Source of the DNA: Morganella morganii H1r
GTDB lineage: Bacteria; Pseudomonadota; Gammaproteobacteria; Enterobacterales; Enterobacteriaceae
Length of the DNA: 64,000 nucleotides
Reading direction: 5' to 3'
Assembly (NCBI RefSeq): GCF_000633515.1
Contig: NZ_AYMP01000006.1
Span: 210,048-274,047 of the forward strand
How positions within the stretch are numbered: position 1 is the stretch's first letter; the number at the start of each line of letters is the position of its first letter. Shown piece by piece: positions 1 to 9,828 of the stretch. Below the pieces are notes generated by a model. The model had not been told where the DNA came from. It searched no databases and saw only the letters and a program-made list of their open reading frames with translations. The position numbers and the translations under genes were made by a program.

Positions 1-63
1 AAACGAAGCAAAAAGGCGGTAACTCGGGGCTTTAGTCGCCTGTACCGCCGTTATGCACAGGGA

Positions 64-1431
64 TCAGGCGAAGGTATCGATCCCGCCGCGGGCGCGGGCG
101 TCATGAAGTGCCGCCGGGCGGACAAGGTTATCGGTGCTGATATTCACGCCGCTGATACTGCCGGCGGAAACAATACTGTCAGCACTGCCGCCGCTGTGAC
201 GATCATCACCGGAGCCTTGCTGATTACCGTGATACTCCTGCCCGACAGAGCTTTGCGCCAGGTGAATTCCGCTCTCCTGAAGGGCGTTGCGCAGCACCGG
301 CATCATGGACTCCATCGCCGCGCGGACATGGCTGTGCGGGGAGACAAAGTGCATCACCGCCTGATTATCCTCAATTTTAAGATGGATATTCAGCGAGCCC
401 AGCTCTTCCGGATGCAGACGCAGCTGTGCCTGCTGTAATCCCTGGCGGGAGAAATAGATCATATTCCGGCTGACCTGCTGCTGCCACAGTTCGCTGCCGA
501 GCTGCGCGGTCAGCTGCATGGCAGGCTGAGCCACCGGCGCATTGGTCTGCGCGGCGGTGCCTTGTGCCGCTGCCGGCATCAGCGCCGGGCTCTGCACGGC
601 AGTATGGCTGCCCGGCGCGGTTATCGTCTGAAAGGCGCTGCTTTCTGTTTTGATGCTGAATGCGCTTTTGCTGTTATCCGCGCTGCCGGTATCGGCGGCG
701 GAAGTCAGTGATAACGGCACGGAAGTGTCAGCGGGTTTCTTATTCAGCGGTAAAAAATCATCCGGCAGGGCTTTCTGATCCGGTTTTTGGGTATCGGTCA
801 GTGAAAAACGCGGCTGATCCACACGCGGTTTGGACTTGTCATCAACAAACAGGGTGCGGGCATCGTTATTTTCATCCGTAAGCAGAGGCTTATCACCGGT
901 CGTCGTCAGCGTGTCCTGCGGCAGTTCTGTGGTTTTGGCGCTGTTTTTTCCGTTGTCATCAATATGCAGTTTTGTGTCTGCGGCCGCTTTATCCGATGCG
1001 TTGCTTTCCTTCCCGGTCAGGCGTTCTTTCAGTGCCGCGAGCAGGGTATTGTCAGCGTCACCGTCTGTCTGCGGTAATGCAGGTGCATCATCCCCGGTGG
1101 TCAGCAATTTTGCATCCAGCGCCGGTGAGGCTGTATCCCCGGCAAGGCGGCGGGAGAAATTCAGCTGTGCCATGGTGTCGGCACCGGTCTGTTTTTCCTG
1201 TGCGGAGACCGTTTTACCCTCTGCGGCCTGTTTATGCGCGGCAGTGTCATTGCGGGTTTGTTTCACCGCATGTACCGCCTGTGCCGGTTTTTCCGGGCGC
1301 GGCTGCTGTGCATCCATCACCGCCTGAAACGGCAGGACGGTTGCCTGTGCATCTTCCGCACGCGGGGATCCCTGTTTATTCAGTGTATTGTCAGCTGAAC
1401 TGACTGCTTTGCTACCGGCGTTGACATCCAT
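64..1431 (-). CDS. fliK: Flagellar hook-length control protein FliK
   Basis: FliK is the secreted ruler that measures hook length and switches the flagellar export gate from hook to filament substrates. The first ~330 residues are low-complexity, rich in Ala, Thr, Asp, Lys and Gln, as expected for the extended ruler part. The conserved C-terminal hook domain follows, with LRLHPEELGSLNIHLKIED and an HSHVRAAMESMMPVLRNAL segment. I start it at the second ATG, which overlaps the fliJ stop as TAATG and has GGAGA eight bases upstream; the ATG 15 bases earlier has no ribosome site. It is the last gene visible of the leftward fliF-K operon; fliL would lie left of the window. Bases 1-63 hold only a GGCGGTA/TACCGCC hairpin (15-49). 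Confidence 0.93.
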   Translation of the reverse strand: MDVNAGSKAVSSADNTLNKQGSPRAEDAQATVLPFQAVMDAQQPRPEKPAQAVHAVKQTRNDTAAHKQAAEGKTVSAQEKQTGADTMAQLNFSRRLAGDTASPALDAKLLTTGDDAPALPQTDGDADNTLLAALKERLTGKESNASDKAAADTKLHIDDNGKNSAKTTELPQDTLTTTGDKPLLTDENNDARTLFVDDKSKPRVDQPRFSLTDTQKPDQKALPDDFLPLNKKPADTSVPLSLTSAADTGSADNSKSAFSIKTESSAFQTITAPGSHTAVQSPALMPAAAQGTAAQTNAPVAQPAMQLTAQLGSELWQQQVSRNMIYFSRQGLQQAQLRLHPEELGSLNIHLKIEDNQAVMHFVSPHSHVRAAMESMMPVLRNALQESGIHLAQSSVGQEYHGNQQGSGDDRHSGGSADSIVSAGSISGVNISTDNLVRPAALHDARARGGIDTFA

Positions 1432-1874
1432 TAACGGGTTCTCCATAAAGTCGTGCGCTGGGCAAATTCATCCATCTGCTTTTGCTCCAGCCGGTTTTGT
1501 CGTTGATTTTTTGCATGATCCGCACGGCGGATCAGGGTATCGAAGGCATTGACGCGCTGCTGTTTTTCCTGCCAGTGACGGTTGGCATCACTGACACGCT
1601 GCTCCCACAGGTTCAGCTGACCCTGCTGCTGTTCAATGGTCAGTTCGAGGGTGACCAGAAACTGCTGATAGTTCTGCCACTTATCGGCGGCCATTCCGCT
1701 ATACAGTGTCTGATTCAGCTTCTGCCGGTAATCGGCCTGATAATTTTCCAGCATGGTCAGCTGCTGACTCATCTGTGTGTGGGTCTGACGCACCTGCGCC
1801 AGCACTTTAGCCGCCTCTTCGGCGGCTTCTTCAGCTAAATTTAACAATGTGGTGAGTGCATGCGTATTTGACAT
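1431..1874 (-). CDS. fliJ: Flagellar export chaperone FliJ
   Basis: FliJ is a small coiled-coil stalk protein that sits in the FliI ATPase ring and links it to the export gate. The 147 residues are almost entirely charged heptad-like helix and match the family length. The C-terminal ENRLDQKKMDEFAQR-type ending is recognisable here as NRLEQKQMDEFAQR. It lies 11 bases after fliI and its stop overlaps the fliK start, so translation is probably coupled. Confidence 0.93.
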   Translation of the reverse strand: MSNTHALTTLLNLAEEAAEEAAKVLAQVRQTHTQMSQQLTMLENYQADYRQKLNQTLYSGMAADKWQNYQQFLVTLELTIEQQQGQLNLWEQRVSDANRHWQEKQQRVNAFDTLIRRADHAKNQRQNRLEQKQMDEFAQRTTLWRTR

Positions 1875-1885
1875 TGACGACCTCG

Positions 1886-3250
1886 TTATGCGTCCGGTAT
1901 CACCTGACTGAGCTGCTCACAGGCGGCCGGGTAGTCACAGCGCTCATCGATATCCTGTTGCAGAAACGCCGCCATAGACGGGAACCGCTGAATGGCCTCA
2001 TCCAGCATCGGGTCACTGCCCGCCGCGTAGGCACCGACGTTAATCAGGTCACGGTTGCGCTGGTAAGCCGAGGTCAGCTGTTTGAAACGCTGAATTTTCC
2101 GGTAATGGCTTTTCTCAATCAGCTCGGTCATGGCACGGCTGATAGAGGCTTCAATATCGATAGCAGGGTAGTGTCCGGATTCCGCCAGAGACCGTGAAAG
2201 CACGATATGGCCGTCAAGAATGGCCCGCGCGGAGTCAGCGATCGGATCCTGCTGGTCATCCCCTTCGGTCAGAACAGTGTAAAATGCGGTAACAGAGCCG
2301 CCGTTTTTACCGTTGCCTGCCCGTTCGACCAGTGCCGGTAATTTTGCGAACACCGACGGAGGATAGCCTTTTGTGGCAGGCGGTTCTCCGATGGCGAGCG
2401 CAATTTCACGCTGTGCCATGCTGTAGCGGGTCAGTGAATCCATAATTAACAGCACATTGCGGCCCAGATCACGGTAATATTCCGCGATCCGCGTGGCATA
2501 AGAGGCACCCTGCATCCGCAGCAGCGGGGAAACGTCCGCCGGTGCCGCGACGACCACCGCGCGCTGAAGTCCTTCCGCACCGAGGATATTCTCAATAAAA
2601 TCTTTGACTTCGCGACCGCGCTCACCAATCAGCCCGACCACAATAATGTCCGCCTGCGTGAAACGCGCCATCATGCCGAGCAGCACACTTTTCCCGACAC
2701 CGGAACCGGCAAACAGGCCCATACGCTGACCGCGCCCGACGGTCAGCAGGGCATTGATAGCGCGGACACCGACATCCAGCACGTCTTTAATCGGTGAACG
2801 TTCCAGCGGGTTGATCGGCGGCGTGGTCAGCGGAGCCCGGATTTTGGCGTCCAGCGGCCCTTTGCCGTCCAGCGGATTGCCTGAGGCATCAAGAATCCGG
2901 CCGAGCAGCTCATCACCCAGCGGCAGCATACGGCTGGTCTGCCCGCCGCTTCCGGTGGATTGTGCATACACGCGCGCACCCGGCGCGATACCGTCCGGCT
3001 CTGCCAGCGGCATCAGCAGCATACGCGGGCCGTTAAAACCGACCACTTCACAGATAACTTCTTCGGTGTTGCCGTTGATCACGCGCTCGATAAAACAGGT
3101 GGCACCGAGCGGCATTTTGATGCCTTCGGCTTCCATCACCAGCCCGGTGATTTTGGTCAGGCGCCCGTAATGGCGGGTCATCACCACACCGGACATCCGG
3201 GATTCAAAGCTGTCCAGCGCGCCTATCCAGCGGCCGATCCGCGCGGTCAT
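1886..3250 (-). CDS. fliI: Flagellum-specific ATPase FliI
   Basis: FliI is the F1-beta-like hexameric ATPase that energises unloading of flagellar export substrates at the inner membrane. The Walker A loop reads [11 protein letters not shown], the Walker B strand [10 protein letters not shown], and the family block [12 protein letters not shown] lies between them. The chosen start gives 454 residues beginning [16 protein letters not shown], which matches the family. The ATG overlaps the fliH stop (ATGA) and has GGAGA seven bases upstream. An in-frame start 30 bases earlier would add residues not usual in the family. Confidence 0.96.
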   Translation of the reverse strand: MTARIGRWIGALDSFESRMSGVVMTRHYGRLTKITGLVMEAEGIKMPLGATCFIERVINGNTEEVICEVVGFNGPRMLLMPLAEPDGIAPGARVYAQSTGSGGQTSRMLPLGDELLGRILDASGNPLDGKGPLDAKIRAPLTTPPINPLERSPIKDVLDVGVRAINALLTVGRGQRMGLFAGSGVGKSVLLGMMARFTQADIIVVGLIGERGREVKDFIENILGAEGLQRAVVVAAPADVSPLLRMQGASYATRIAEYYRDLGRNVLLIMDSLTRYSMAQREIALAIGEPPATKGYPPSVFAKLPALVERAGNGKNGGSVTAFYTVLTEGDDQQDPIADSARAILDGHIVLSRSLAESGHYPAIDIEASISRAMTELIEKSHYRKIQRFKQLTSAYQRNRDLINVGAYAAGSDPMLDEAIQRFPSMAAFLQQDIDERCDYPAACEQLSQVIPDA

Positions 3251-3984
3251 GATAACGTCTCCGGCGCGTATAACCGGCACAGCTCCTGCCAGCGGGTGGC
3301 AACACTCATATCGATTTCGCCGTCATCCGCCACCACACGGCATCCGCCCGCATGCAGCTGCGGATCCGGCACCAGCTGCCAGCCGTTCAGACTGAGCTGG
3401 GTGCCGATATGCTGCTCCAGCATCTCAATATGTACCGGGTTGACCCGCAGTTCCGGCTGACCGGCAAACAGCGGTTTCTGCTGAAGCAGACGGCTGATCT
3501 CTTCCAGCAGTGCGGTACCGTCACAGACCGCAGGCTGACCAAGCACCTGACGGGCGGCGGTCAGGGCAATCTGCAACAGTTTGGTGGTCACCACGCTGTC
3601 AAAACTGTCGAGGGAATAACTGAACTCGGACAACAGTTTCTGCCACGCTTCCGTGAGCGGCTGCTGTTCTGTCAGTACCTGCTGACGGCCCTGTTCCGCA
3701 CCTTCCTGCAGACCCTGAGCAAACCCGGCGTCATAACCGGCTTTTTGTCCCTGTTCATGACCGGACTGAAAACCGCTGCGCTGCGCCTCTTCTTTCAGGT
3801 TATCCAGCAGATTGATCTGCTCGAGTACTTCTTTCGGCTCGAGGCAGGGCACTTTGGGTTTTTCCGGCTCCGGCTCATCGGACAGGGCAGGGAGTACAGA
3901 GGAATTGAGATCCCACTGGTTCAGCTCCCGCGGCTGCCAGCGCTTCCACGGCAGCGTGGTGTTTTCCTTATCAGACATAGACAT
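3247..3984 (-). CDS. fliH: Flagellar assembly protein FliH
   Basis: FliH is the negative regulator and stator-like partner of the FliI ATPase and docks it to the C-ring. The middle of the protein carries the hallmark GxxxG-rich stretch ([17 protein letters not shown]). The C-terminus has the conserved GGCRV...[10 protein letters not shown] segment. The start lies inside the end of fliG; I take the ATG giving MSMSDKEN, with MSDKEN six bases later as a close alternative. The end overlaps fliI. About 245 residues, usual for the family. Confidence 0.93.
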   Translation of the reverse strand: MSMSDKENTTLPWKRWQPRELNQWDLNSSVLPALSDEPEPEKPKVPCLEPKEVLEQINLLDNLKEEAQRSGFQSGHEQGQKAGYDAGFAQGLQEGAEQGRQQVLTEQQPLTEAWQKLLSEFSYSLDSFDSVVTTKLLQIALTAARQVLGQPAVCDGTALLEEISRLLQQKPLFAGQPELRVNPVHIEMLEQHIGTQLSLNGWQLVPDPQLHAGGCRVVADDGEIDMSVATRWQELCRLYAPETLS

Positions 3985-4963
3985 CGTCACCACCACCAAT
4001 CACAATTTCACCGGTTTCCATCAGACGGCGGACAATCAGCAGAATGGATTTCTGTTCATTTTCAACCTGCGACATGCGCACCGGTGAGCGGGATTCCAGA
4101 TCATCACGGACAATCTCAGCCGCACGGGTGGACATATTGCGCAGGAAGTGTTCGCGCAGCTCTTCGTTGCAGCCTTTCAGTGCAATAACCAGCGAGTCGT
4201 TGGAGACATCCTGGAGGATGCGCTGGATACTGCGGTTGTCCACTTCGATAAGGTTCTCGAACAGGAACATTTCGTCGATAATGCGTTGCGCCAGTTCGCC
4301 GTCGTAATCGCGCATTGCCCCGATAACACCTTCTTCCTGCTGACTTTTCATCAGGTTGATGATCTCGGCTGCGGTTCTCACGCCACCCATTTTGCTGCGC
4401 TTGAGGTTCTGGCCGTCCAGCAGATTGTTGAGAACTTCGGTCAGTTCCGCCAGTGCCGCAGGCTGGACACCACCAAAGGTGGCGATACGCAGCATAATGT
4501 CGTTGCGCTGGCGTTCGTCGAACAGTTCCAGCACATCGGCGGCCAGGTTGCGTTTTAAATGCACCAGGATGGTGGCGATAATCTGCGGATGTTCGTCGCG
4601 GATAATATCGGCCACGGTCTGCGGCTCCATATAGTTGAGGCTTTCGATCCCGGAGGCACTTTCGTGCTTCTCGAAGATATCTTCCAGCAGGCTGGCGGCA
4701 CGGTCTTCACCCAGCGCCTTGACCAGCACGGAACGCAGATAATCATTGGTATTGATGTTTAGTGCCGCGTACTGAATCGCCGCTTCCTCAAACTCCGTCA
4801 GGACTTCCGCCAGCTCGGCATTGGAGACCTGACGCATGCTGGACACCGCCATACTCAGCTGCTGAACTTCTTTATTGTTCAGGTGTTTAAAGACCTCGGC
4901 GGCCTGGTCTTCACCGAGCGTCATCAGCATGACGGCGCTCTTTTCTGTTCCGCTTAAATTCAT
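3971..4963 (-). CDS. fliG: Flagellar motor switch protein FliG
   Basis: FliG is the C-ring protein that binds FliF and converts ion flow through MotAB into rotation. All three domains are visible: the N-terminal [25 protein letters not shown], the [10 protein letters not shown] middle domain, and a charged C-terminal torque helix containing [12 protein letters not shown] and [16 protein letters not shown] segments. The start gives 330 residues, close to the E. coli length. It sits in the fliF stop as ATGA with AGGAAA upstream. The in-frame start 18 bases earlier lies inside fliF and lacks a ribosome site. Confidence 0.96.
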   Translation of the reverse strand: MNLSGTEKSAVMLMTLGEDQAAEVFKHLNNKEVQQLSMAVSSMRQVSNAELAEVLTEFEEAAIQYAALNINTNDYLRSVLVKALGEDRAASLLEDIFEKHESASGIESLNYMEPQTVADIIRDEHPQIIATILVHLKRNLAADVLELFDERQRNDIMLRIATFGGVQPAALAELTEVLNNLLDGQNLKRSKMGGVRTAAEIINLMKSQQEEGVIGAMRDYDGELAQRIIDEMFLFENLIEVDNRSIQRILQDVSNDSLVIALKGCNEELREHFLRNMSTRAAEIVRDDLESRSPVRMSQVENEQKSILLIVRRLMETGEIVIGGGDDVYV

Positions 4964-6660
4964 TGTGCTTTTCCTAACCACTGACTGATAACCATTGCCA
5001 CAACCTGCGGATCTTTATCCGCCATCTCACGGATACGCTGGCTCTGAATTTCGGCGCTGACTCGCTGACGGGTCAGGCGGCGGCGGGTTTTCTCGTCCAT
5101 ATCGTCACTGATAACCTCATCAGCCACGAGCGGGGTTTTCATCTGCGTTGCCTTAAACATACGGGCTTCCGCTTCCGCCTGCTGTGCTTTGCGGTAGCGC
5201 TGCCACTGCGGTCTGATACCTTTACGCCATAACAGCCAGCCCACCAGTAACAGCAGCAGGATCTTGCCGTACTCCAGTGCCTGCGCAATGATGACCGGGC
5301 TTGTGAAGAGCGACGGCTCTTCGGTCAGCTGACCTTCATCAGTAAAGCGGGAGTTGGTGATGCTCAGCGTGTCGCCGCGATCGGCGGAATAGCCCATTGC
5401 CTCACGGGTCAGCGCTTCAATCTCTTTGATCATCTCCGGCGGCAGCGGCTGCATTTCCTCAGTACCGTCTTCTTTCTTCTGCGGCAGCCAGTTAATAATT
5501 ACCGCGACAGAGAGACGGTCAACCACGCCAATCTGACGCTGGGTATGACTGATTTTGCGATCCACTTCGTAGTTTGTGGTCTCATCACTCTGTGAATTAA
5601 TATTGCTGTTGCGGTTATTATCGGCAGGGGATGCCGTTTTGTTATCTTTTGTATCCGCTTTTGCTGTTTCAACAGGGGCGGAAGGGGCACTGACCGGCTG
5701 ATTGGATAATGCCCCCGGTACACCGCCCGGGCCGCCGTTGCTGTTCTGCTGACTCTGGCTGCTCTGTCGTGAGCGGACAGCGGCGGAATCCGGCTGCTGG
5801 TTTGGCTTGTATTCTTCAGCGGTCTGCTCGACTTTGGAGTAATCCACCTGCGCGGTTACCTGCGCCTGTACGTTGGTACGGCCGACCAGCGGCGCAAGCA
5901 GATCTTCAATACGCTGTTTAAGGCGGGCTTCTGTTTCCTGGGTCAGGCGCATCTGGGATGTGCTGACAGACTGCTGGCTGTTATCATTGTTTGTCAGCAG
6001 GCGTCCGGCCTGGTCAACAATAATGACGTTGGATGAGGTTAATCCGGATACACTGCCGGAAACCATATGCACAATCGCGCTGATCTGGCCTTCATCCAGT
6101 GCGCGGCCCGGCAGCAATCCGACGGTGACGGAGGCGGTCGGTGATTTCTGCTCGCGGACAAATAGGGTCGGCTTCGGGATCGCCAGATGCACCCGCGCGG
6201 TCTGAACCGGGCTGAGTGATTCAATCGTGCGTGACAATTCCCCTTCGAGGGCGCGCTGATAGTTCACCTGCTCACTGAACTGACTGATACCGAACTGCTC
6301 TTTATCCAGCAGTTCAAAACCGGTGTTACCGCCTTTCGGCAGACCGGCCTGTGCCAGTTTCAGCCGCAGCTCATGCACTTTATCAGCAGGTACCAGAATG
6401 GCACTGCCGTTATCTGCGAGCTGGTAAGGCATATTCATCTGTGTCAGCTGGCTGACAATATCGCCGCCGTCTTTGGCACTCAGATTACTGAGCAGAACGC
6501 GGTAATCCGGGCTGCGCATCCAGAGGAACAACGCAACAATAACGGCGATTGCCGCCGCGCCCGCGACCATCAGCGGAACCTTCGGATCAGCCTTAATACG
6601 GTCAATAATCAGAGCGAATCCCTTTTTGGTCTCTCCGGTGTCTTGTGGTGCGGCACTCAT
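4960..6660 (-). CDS. fliF: Flagellar M-ring protein FliF
   Basis: FliF builds the MS ring in the inner membrane, the first structure of the basal body. It has a cytoplasmic N-terminus, one membrane segment near residues 32-52 ([20 protein letters not shown]), a large periplasmic part with RBM domains and a Ser/Asn/Gln-rich linker, a second membrane segment near residue 465 ([15 protein letters not shown]), and a C-terminal tail ending WLGKAQ that binds FliG. I start at the ATG six bases after AGGGA; the ATG six bases earlier touches that site. It heads the leftward operon and faces fliE across about 275 bases that should hold the class II promoters. Confidence 0.96.
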   Translation of the reverse strand: MSAAPQDTGETKKGFALIIDRIKADPKVPLMVAGAAAIAVIVALFLWMRSPDYRVLLSNLSAKDGGDIVSQLTQMNMPYQLADNGSAILVPADKVHELRLKLAQAGLPKGGNTGFELLDKEQFGISQFSEQVNYQRALEGELSRTIESLSPVQTARVHLAIPKPTLFVREQKSPTASVTVGLLPGRALDEGQISAIVHMVSGSVSGLTSSNVIIVDQAGRLLTNNDNSQQSVSTSQMRLTQETEARLKQRIEDLLAPLVGRTNVQAQVTAQVDYSKVEQTAEEYKPNQQPDSAAVRSRQSSQSQQNSNGGPGGVPGALSNQPVSAPSAPVETAKADTKDNKTASPADNNRNSNINSQSDETTNYEVDRKISHTQRQIGVVDRLSVAVIINWLPQKKEDGTEEMQPLPPEMIKEIEALTREAMGYSADRGDTLSITNSRFTDEGQLTEEPSLFTSPVIIAQALEYGKILLLLLVGWLLWRKGIRPQWQRYRKAQQAEAEARMFKATQMKTPLVADEVISDDMDEKTRRRLTRQRVSAEIQSQRIREMADKDPQVVAMVISQWLGKAQ

Positions 6661-6935
6661 AAACATTCCCTGCCTTGCTGATTTGACGGGTGAAAATAGT
6701 TTTGGCGAAACAACGTAATTTCCCTCTTTGTAACGTCACTTTTTTACGCTGCTATTATTCCCCGCGGATAACCAATCTAATGACAGAATCAGCCCGTGAT
6801 TTTGGTGTTATTTACGGGCTTCAAGTTAAAAAGGGTGTGTTAGGGTATGCAGGCAATAAGATGTGACCGGTGCCTTTTTCAGCAGAAAGCGGTTTCCGGG
6901 GGACACATTAATCCCTGTTAACGGAAGAAAAAAAC

Positions 6936-7247
6936 ATGACAATTCAGGCAATTGAGGGAGTCGTCTCCCAGCTGAATGTAACAGCAGCACAGGCAGCAAA
7001 CCAGACCAGGCCGGTAGTTGATGCGCCGGGGTTTGGTGATCACCTGATCTCAGCAGTGAATGAGATCAATACCACCCGCATTAATTCCGCAAAAAAGGCG
7101 GAAGACTTTACACTCGGCAAAGCCGATATTTCCCTTAATGATGTCATGGTGGATATGCAGAAAGCGAGCCTGAGCCTGCAAATGGGTATTCAGGTGCGTA
7201 ATAAACTGGTGGCGGCGTATCAGGAAATTATGTCAATGCCGGTGTGA
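6936..7247 (+). CDS. fliE: Flagellar hook-basal body adaptor FliE
   Basis: FliE joins the MS ring to the proximal rod and is exported early. The 103 residues match the family length, and the C-terminal part SLNDVMVDMQKASLSLQMGIQVRNKLVAAYQEIMSMPV is the classic FliE helix hairpin. It stands alone on the plus strand, divergent from fliF, with GGAAG before the start. A terminator follows it. Confidence 0.95.
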   Translation: MTIQAIEGVVSQLNVTAAQAANQTRPVVDAPGFGDHLISAVNEINTTRINSAKKAEDFTLGKADISLNDVMVDMQKASLSLQMGIQVRNKLVAAYQEIMSMPV

Positions 7248-7385
7248 TGACTTAACAATTTGAAATTAAACGGATTTAATGGTTTTTTCTGTTATCAGGG
7301 GACACATACGGGGCAGTATTTGTGTCGCTATGAATGCGGAATTTGCCGGAATAACGTGTGGTTTTTGTTATAGGGATAAATAAAG

Positions 7386-7417
7386 AGAGCGGGGGCACTT
7401 CAAATCCCGCTCTTTTT
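7386..7417 (+). terminator. Rho-independent terminator after fliE
   Basis: AGAGCGGG pairs with CCCGCTCT across a 12-base loop, and T5 follows. It lies between fliE and the convergent lipoprotein gene. Confidence 0.75.
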
Positions 7418-7424
7418 GATTGGT

Positions 7425-7928
7425 TTATTTATGATTTTTACGGTAGTAAGTCCATTCTTCAACCCGTTCACCACCCGGTAAATTGCAGTAACCGGTCCAG
7501 CCTGATTCTGCTTTCACGATTTCTGTTTTACCGCCGGATTGTTCACAATATACCGATGCCGGGTTTGCCATGCCAATTTTTGCCTCTTTCGCCGGTACCA
7601 GATCTTTATTCAGTACGGAGATTAACTGATAACGGATATTGGGTGCATCGGCAGGCGGATTCGGAATATGGGTGGTTTTGACGGATACCCGGTACCGGTA
7701 CCCCGGTTCGTACGTAAAACCGTCAATATTCTGATAAAAGAATTCCCAGTCTGCCTCCGGAGATTCTTTTATTTTCATGCACTTCATCGGTGCGACACCT
7801 GTGCAGTCGGCCAGCTCAGAATCGATGTAAAGTGTTTTGGTATTATCCGTTGCCGGTGTTGTCAGGGTATTCTGACTGCATCCTGCCATTAATAAGAAGA
7901 GCGGAGCAATAATATAGGCTGATTTCAT
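7425..7928 (-). CDS. DUF4377-type lipoprotein
   Basis: Predicted outer-membrane or periplasm-facing lipoprotein of 167 residues. The signal peptide MKSAYIIAPLFLLMAGC ends in a lipobox with acylated Cys17. The mature part carries the pattern LYIDSELADCTGVAPMKCMKIKES, which I recognise as the DUF4377 module, usually found alone or beside META/HslJ-like domains in stress-related lipoproteins. Two Cys pairs could form disulfides. It interrupts the flagellar cluster and is convergent with fliE. No enzymatic role can be read from it. Confidence 0.75.
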   Translation of the reverse strand: MKSAYIIAPLFLLMAGCSQNTLTTPATDNTKTLYIDSELADCTGVAPMKCMKIKESPEADWEFFYQNIDGFTYEPGYRYRVSVKTTHIPNPPADAPNIRYQLISVLNKDLVPAKEAKIGMANPASVYCEQSGGKTEIVKAESGWTGYCNLPGGERVEEWTYYRKNHK

Positions 7929-8038
7929 CAGTTGTCCTTAATGGGATATTAAAATGGTGTATTTTTACTCTGTTTATGACAGCATAAAAACAGAATCAGT
8001 TCCGTATAGGCGCTTTTTTATCTGTAAAAAGAGTACAA

Positions 8039-8392
8039 ATGAAGAGATATAAAACATCAGTGACAAGTGTGATAATCCTGGCCGGTTTTTATTTCCGGGT
8101 ATGGCTGTATACAACAACCGGAATGGTACTGATAAACCGGATAAATAATAACCTGCGGGAACCGCCGGTTTCCGCTGATTTTTGGGATTCGTTATATCTG
8201 GTCAGTAAATTTCTGCTGGTCATTCTGCTGCTGATATTGTCGGCGGATCTGTTCCGTGTTTACCGCAATATCCGGCGTAACCCGGTAATAACCGCACCAC
8301 GGTCCCGTTTTTATCTGATGGCTGCCGCACTGGCAGGCGGAGTGGCTATTTTTCTGCTGACCGTCAGTTATTGGTATCCGTTCTCTGTATAA
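8039..8392 (+). CDS. Small membrane protein, unknown
   Basis: I do not recognise this gene. The 117 residues contain three hydrophobic stretches, near residues 8-28 (with a Phe/Tyr-rich FYFRVWLY), 55-72 (LVSKFLLVILLLILSADLF) and 92-114. An arginine-rich loop (FRVYRNIRRNPVITAPRSRF) lies between the last two. This suggests an integral inner-membrane protein with a positively charged cytoplasmic loop. AAGAG lies a few bases before the ATG. It is codirectional with the crcB pair but about 160 bases away. Confidence 0.5.
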   Translation: MKRYKTSVTSVIILAGFYFRVWLYTTTGMVLINRINNNLREPPVSADFWDSLYLVSKFLLVILLLILSADLFRVYRNIRRNPVITAPRSRFYLMAAALAGGVAIFLLTVSYWYPFSV

Positions 8393-8554
8393 TCACAGAA
8401 TATTACAGGGCATAACCTGTAACCGGACTTCCGATCCGGTATCTTTGTACAAATTCAGCCGGTTTCATTCCGCTAATTGTGAAATAAAGAGAGAGGATCT
8501 ACACTACCCGCGGTACGTATTTCTCCCGGCAAGGATATTTACAGGTGAGGCTAT

Positions 8555-8935
8555 ATGACAGCAATTGATATTTTCTGGGTCGGTATCGGCGGCGGCAGTG
8601 GTTCATTACTGCGCTGGTGGGTCGGTAAACTGACAGGTGAACGTTATCACGGCCATTTTCCGCTGGGTACATTTATCATTAATGTCTCCGGAGCTTTTAT
8701 TATCGGTTTTTTAAGCACACTATTTGTTATTGACTGGCATGACCGTTTCGGTTCATTCCTGCATGCAGCGGTTCTGACCGGTATTCTCGGCGGTTACACC
8801 ACATTCAACAGTATGCAGCTTGACGCGGCAAAACTGGTGAATTCAAAACAGCGGATGCTGGCTTTCGGGTATTTGCTTATCTCTGTTGTGGCCGGTCTGG
8901 CAGCCGCCGCACTGGGTGTCTGGCTGGCGGCATAA
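8555..8935 (+). CDS. crcB: Fluoride channel subunit CrcB/Fluc (1)
   Basis: Fluc proteins are dual-topology fluoride exporters that work as dimers in the inner membrane. This 126-residue subunit has four membrane segments. The GGGSGSLLRWW motif lies in TM1, the pore Asn in TM2 (GTFIINVSGAFIIGF), and a TM3 break GGYTTFNSM. The second Phe of the usual TTFSTF motif is Met here. A second crcB gene starts 10 bases after its stop, so the two are probably translated together and may form a heterodimer. I looked for a fluoride riboswitch upstream and did not see its consensus. Confidence 0.9.
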   Translation: MTAIDIFWVGIGGGSGSLLRWWVGKLTGERYHGHFPLGTFIINVSGAFIIGFLSTLFVIDWHDRFGSFLHAAVLTGILGGYTTFNSMQLDAAKLVNSKQRMLAFGYLLISVVAGLAAAALGVWLAA

Positions 8936-8945
8936 GGATAACAAT

Positions 8946-9344
8946 ATGAATATGGTGATTCTTATTTTTATTGGCGGAGCCTTCGGTGCAATCTGCCGCG
9001 AATTACTGATGCTTGGTGTGCCGTCCCTGAGTGACGGGTTCCCGCTTGATATTCTGGCGGCCAATATTATTGCGTCATTCCTGCTGGGAATAACGGCAGC
9101 ATTATTACAGCGCAACCGGATTAATCAGTATGTCAATGCGCTGGTGGCAACCGGTATTATGGGCGGGTTATCCACGTTCAGCAGTTTTGTGTACGGAACC
9201 TTTGAAATTATGTCATCCCCGGCATTACTGGGTACAGGAATAACGTATCTGCTGGTCAGTGTGATCGGCGGATTTGCAGCGGTTATGGCGGGGTTATATC
9301 TGGGAAATTGTGTGAAACCCGGTGTAAAAGATATTGCCGGATAG
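8946..9344 (+). CDS. crcB: Fluoride channel subunit CrcB/Fluc (2)
   Basis: Second Fluc subunit, 132 residues, four membrane segments. It has GGAFGAICRELLM in TM1, NIIASFLLG in TM2 and GGLSTFSSF in TM3, so both pore Phe are kept, unlike in its partner. The start was chosen because AAGGAT lies eight bases upstream; an in-frame start 60 bases earlier lies within the first gene. Paired, non-identical Fluc genes with complementary pore residues are known to encode heterodimeric channels in other bacteria. That these two do so is an inference. Confidence 0.9.
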   Translation: MNMVILIFIGGAFGAICRELLMLGVPSLSDGFPLDILAANIIASFLLGITAALLQRNRINQYVNALVATGIMGGLSTFSSFVYGTFEIMSSPALLGTGITYLLVSVIGGFAAVMAGLYLGNCVKPGVKDIAG

Positions 9345-9350
9345 CAAAAA

Positions 9351-9387
9351 GTTCCGGCCGGGCAGAGAACGACTGTCCGGCCGGAAC
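9351..9387. terminator. Strong hairpin between crcB and fliT
   Basis: A 15-bp stem (GTTCCGGCCGGGCAG with CTGTCCGGCCGGAAC, one G-T pair) and a seven-base loop. A T6 run lies 12 bases downstream. It separates the convergent crcB pair and fliDST operon and probably serves crcB. Confidence 0.7.
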
Positions 9388-9438
9388 AGATCAGGCCATT
9401 TTTTCATTATTTTAAAACACCGCGCTGATCAGAAAAAC

Positions 9439-9828
9439 TTATTCTACTGGTTTAATATTAATCGAATAATCCGGGTCACTGAATTGCCCGTAACTTTTAT
9501 TAATCACCCGTTGTTGGTCAAGCTGTTTTATTTCTTTACTCAGAAAGTTGAGGTGATCCTGTAAACAGATTTTTGTTACCCGTTCATTTTCAATGATAGC
9601 CTGCAGTATTTCCACCAGTTCGCCGGTGACCGGCTGTTCTTTTTCCAGTTCATGAGATAACTGTGTCAGGTGTTCAACCGCGCAAACATAATCAGTTTCA
9701 CGGGCAATCAAATCATCCCATTCACTGTTTCTGGCCAGGGTAACGAGTTCTTCACTCAGTGTCAGTACATGTTGATATATATCGTGTAAATTGATGGTTG
9801 TTTGAATACTCACCTGATTATCTTTCAT
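9439..9828 (-). CDS. fliT: Flagellar export chaperone FliT
   Basis: FliT is the chaperone of the filament cap protein FliD and in relatives also inhibits FlhD4C2. It is a short helical protein: ...YQHVLTLSEELVTLARNSEWDDLIARE...YVCAVEHL matches the family's first two helices, in which the Glu-Trp-Asp-Leu segment is conserved. The reading frame opens inside fliS. I use the second ATG, nine bases after GGGG; the one six bases earlier is possible. Third gene of the fliD-S-T operon. Confidence 0.88.
   Translation of the reverse strand: MKDNQVSIQTTINLHDIYQHVLTLSEELVTLARNSEWDDLIARETDYVCAVEHLTQLSHELEKEQPVTGELVEILQAIIENERVTKICLQDHLNFLSKEIKQLDQQRVINKSYGQFSDPDYSINIKPVE

Noticed and set aside
830..1327. 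Long open frame opposite fliK
   Set aside because: Low-complexity, Ser/Cys-rich translation on the antisense strand of a well-supported gene, with no ribosome site; typical shadow frame.
8393..8554. Fluoride riboswitch upstream of the crcB pair
   Set aside because: The characteristic GGNGATGG and downstream pairing elements are not visible; only unstructured leader seen by eye.
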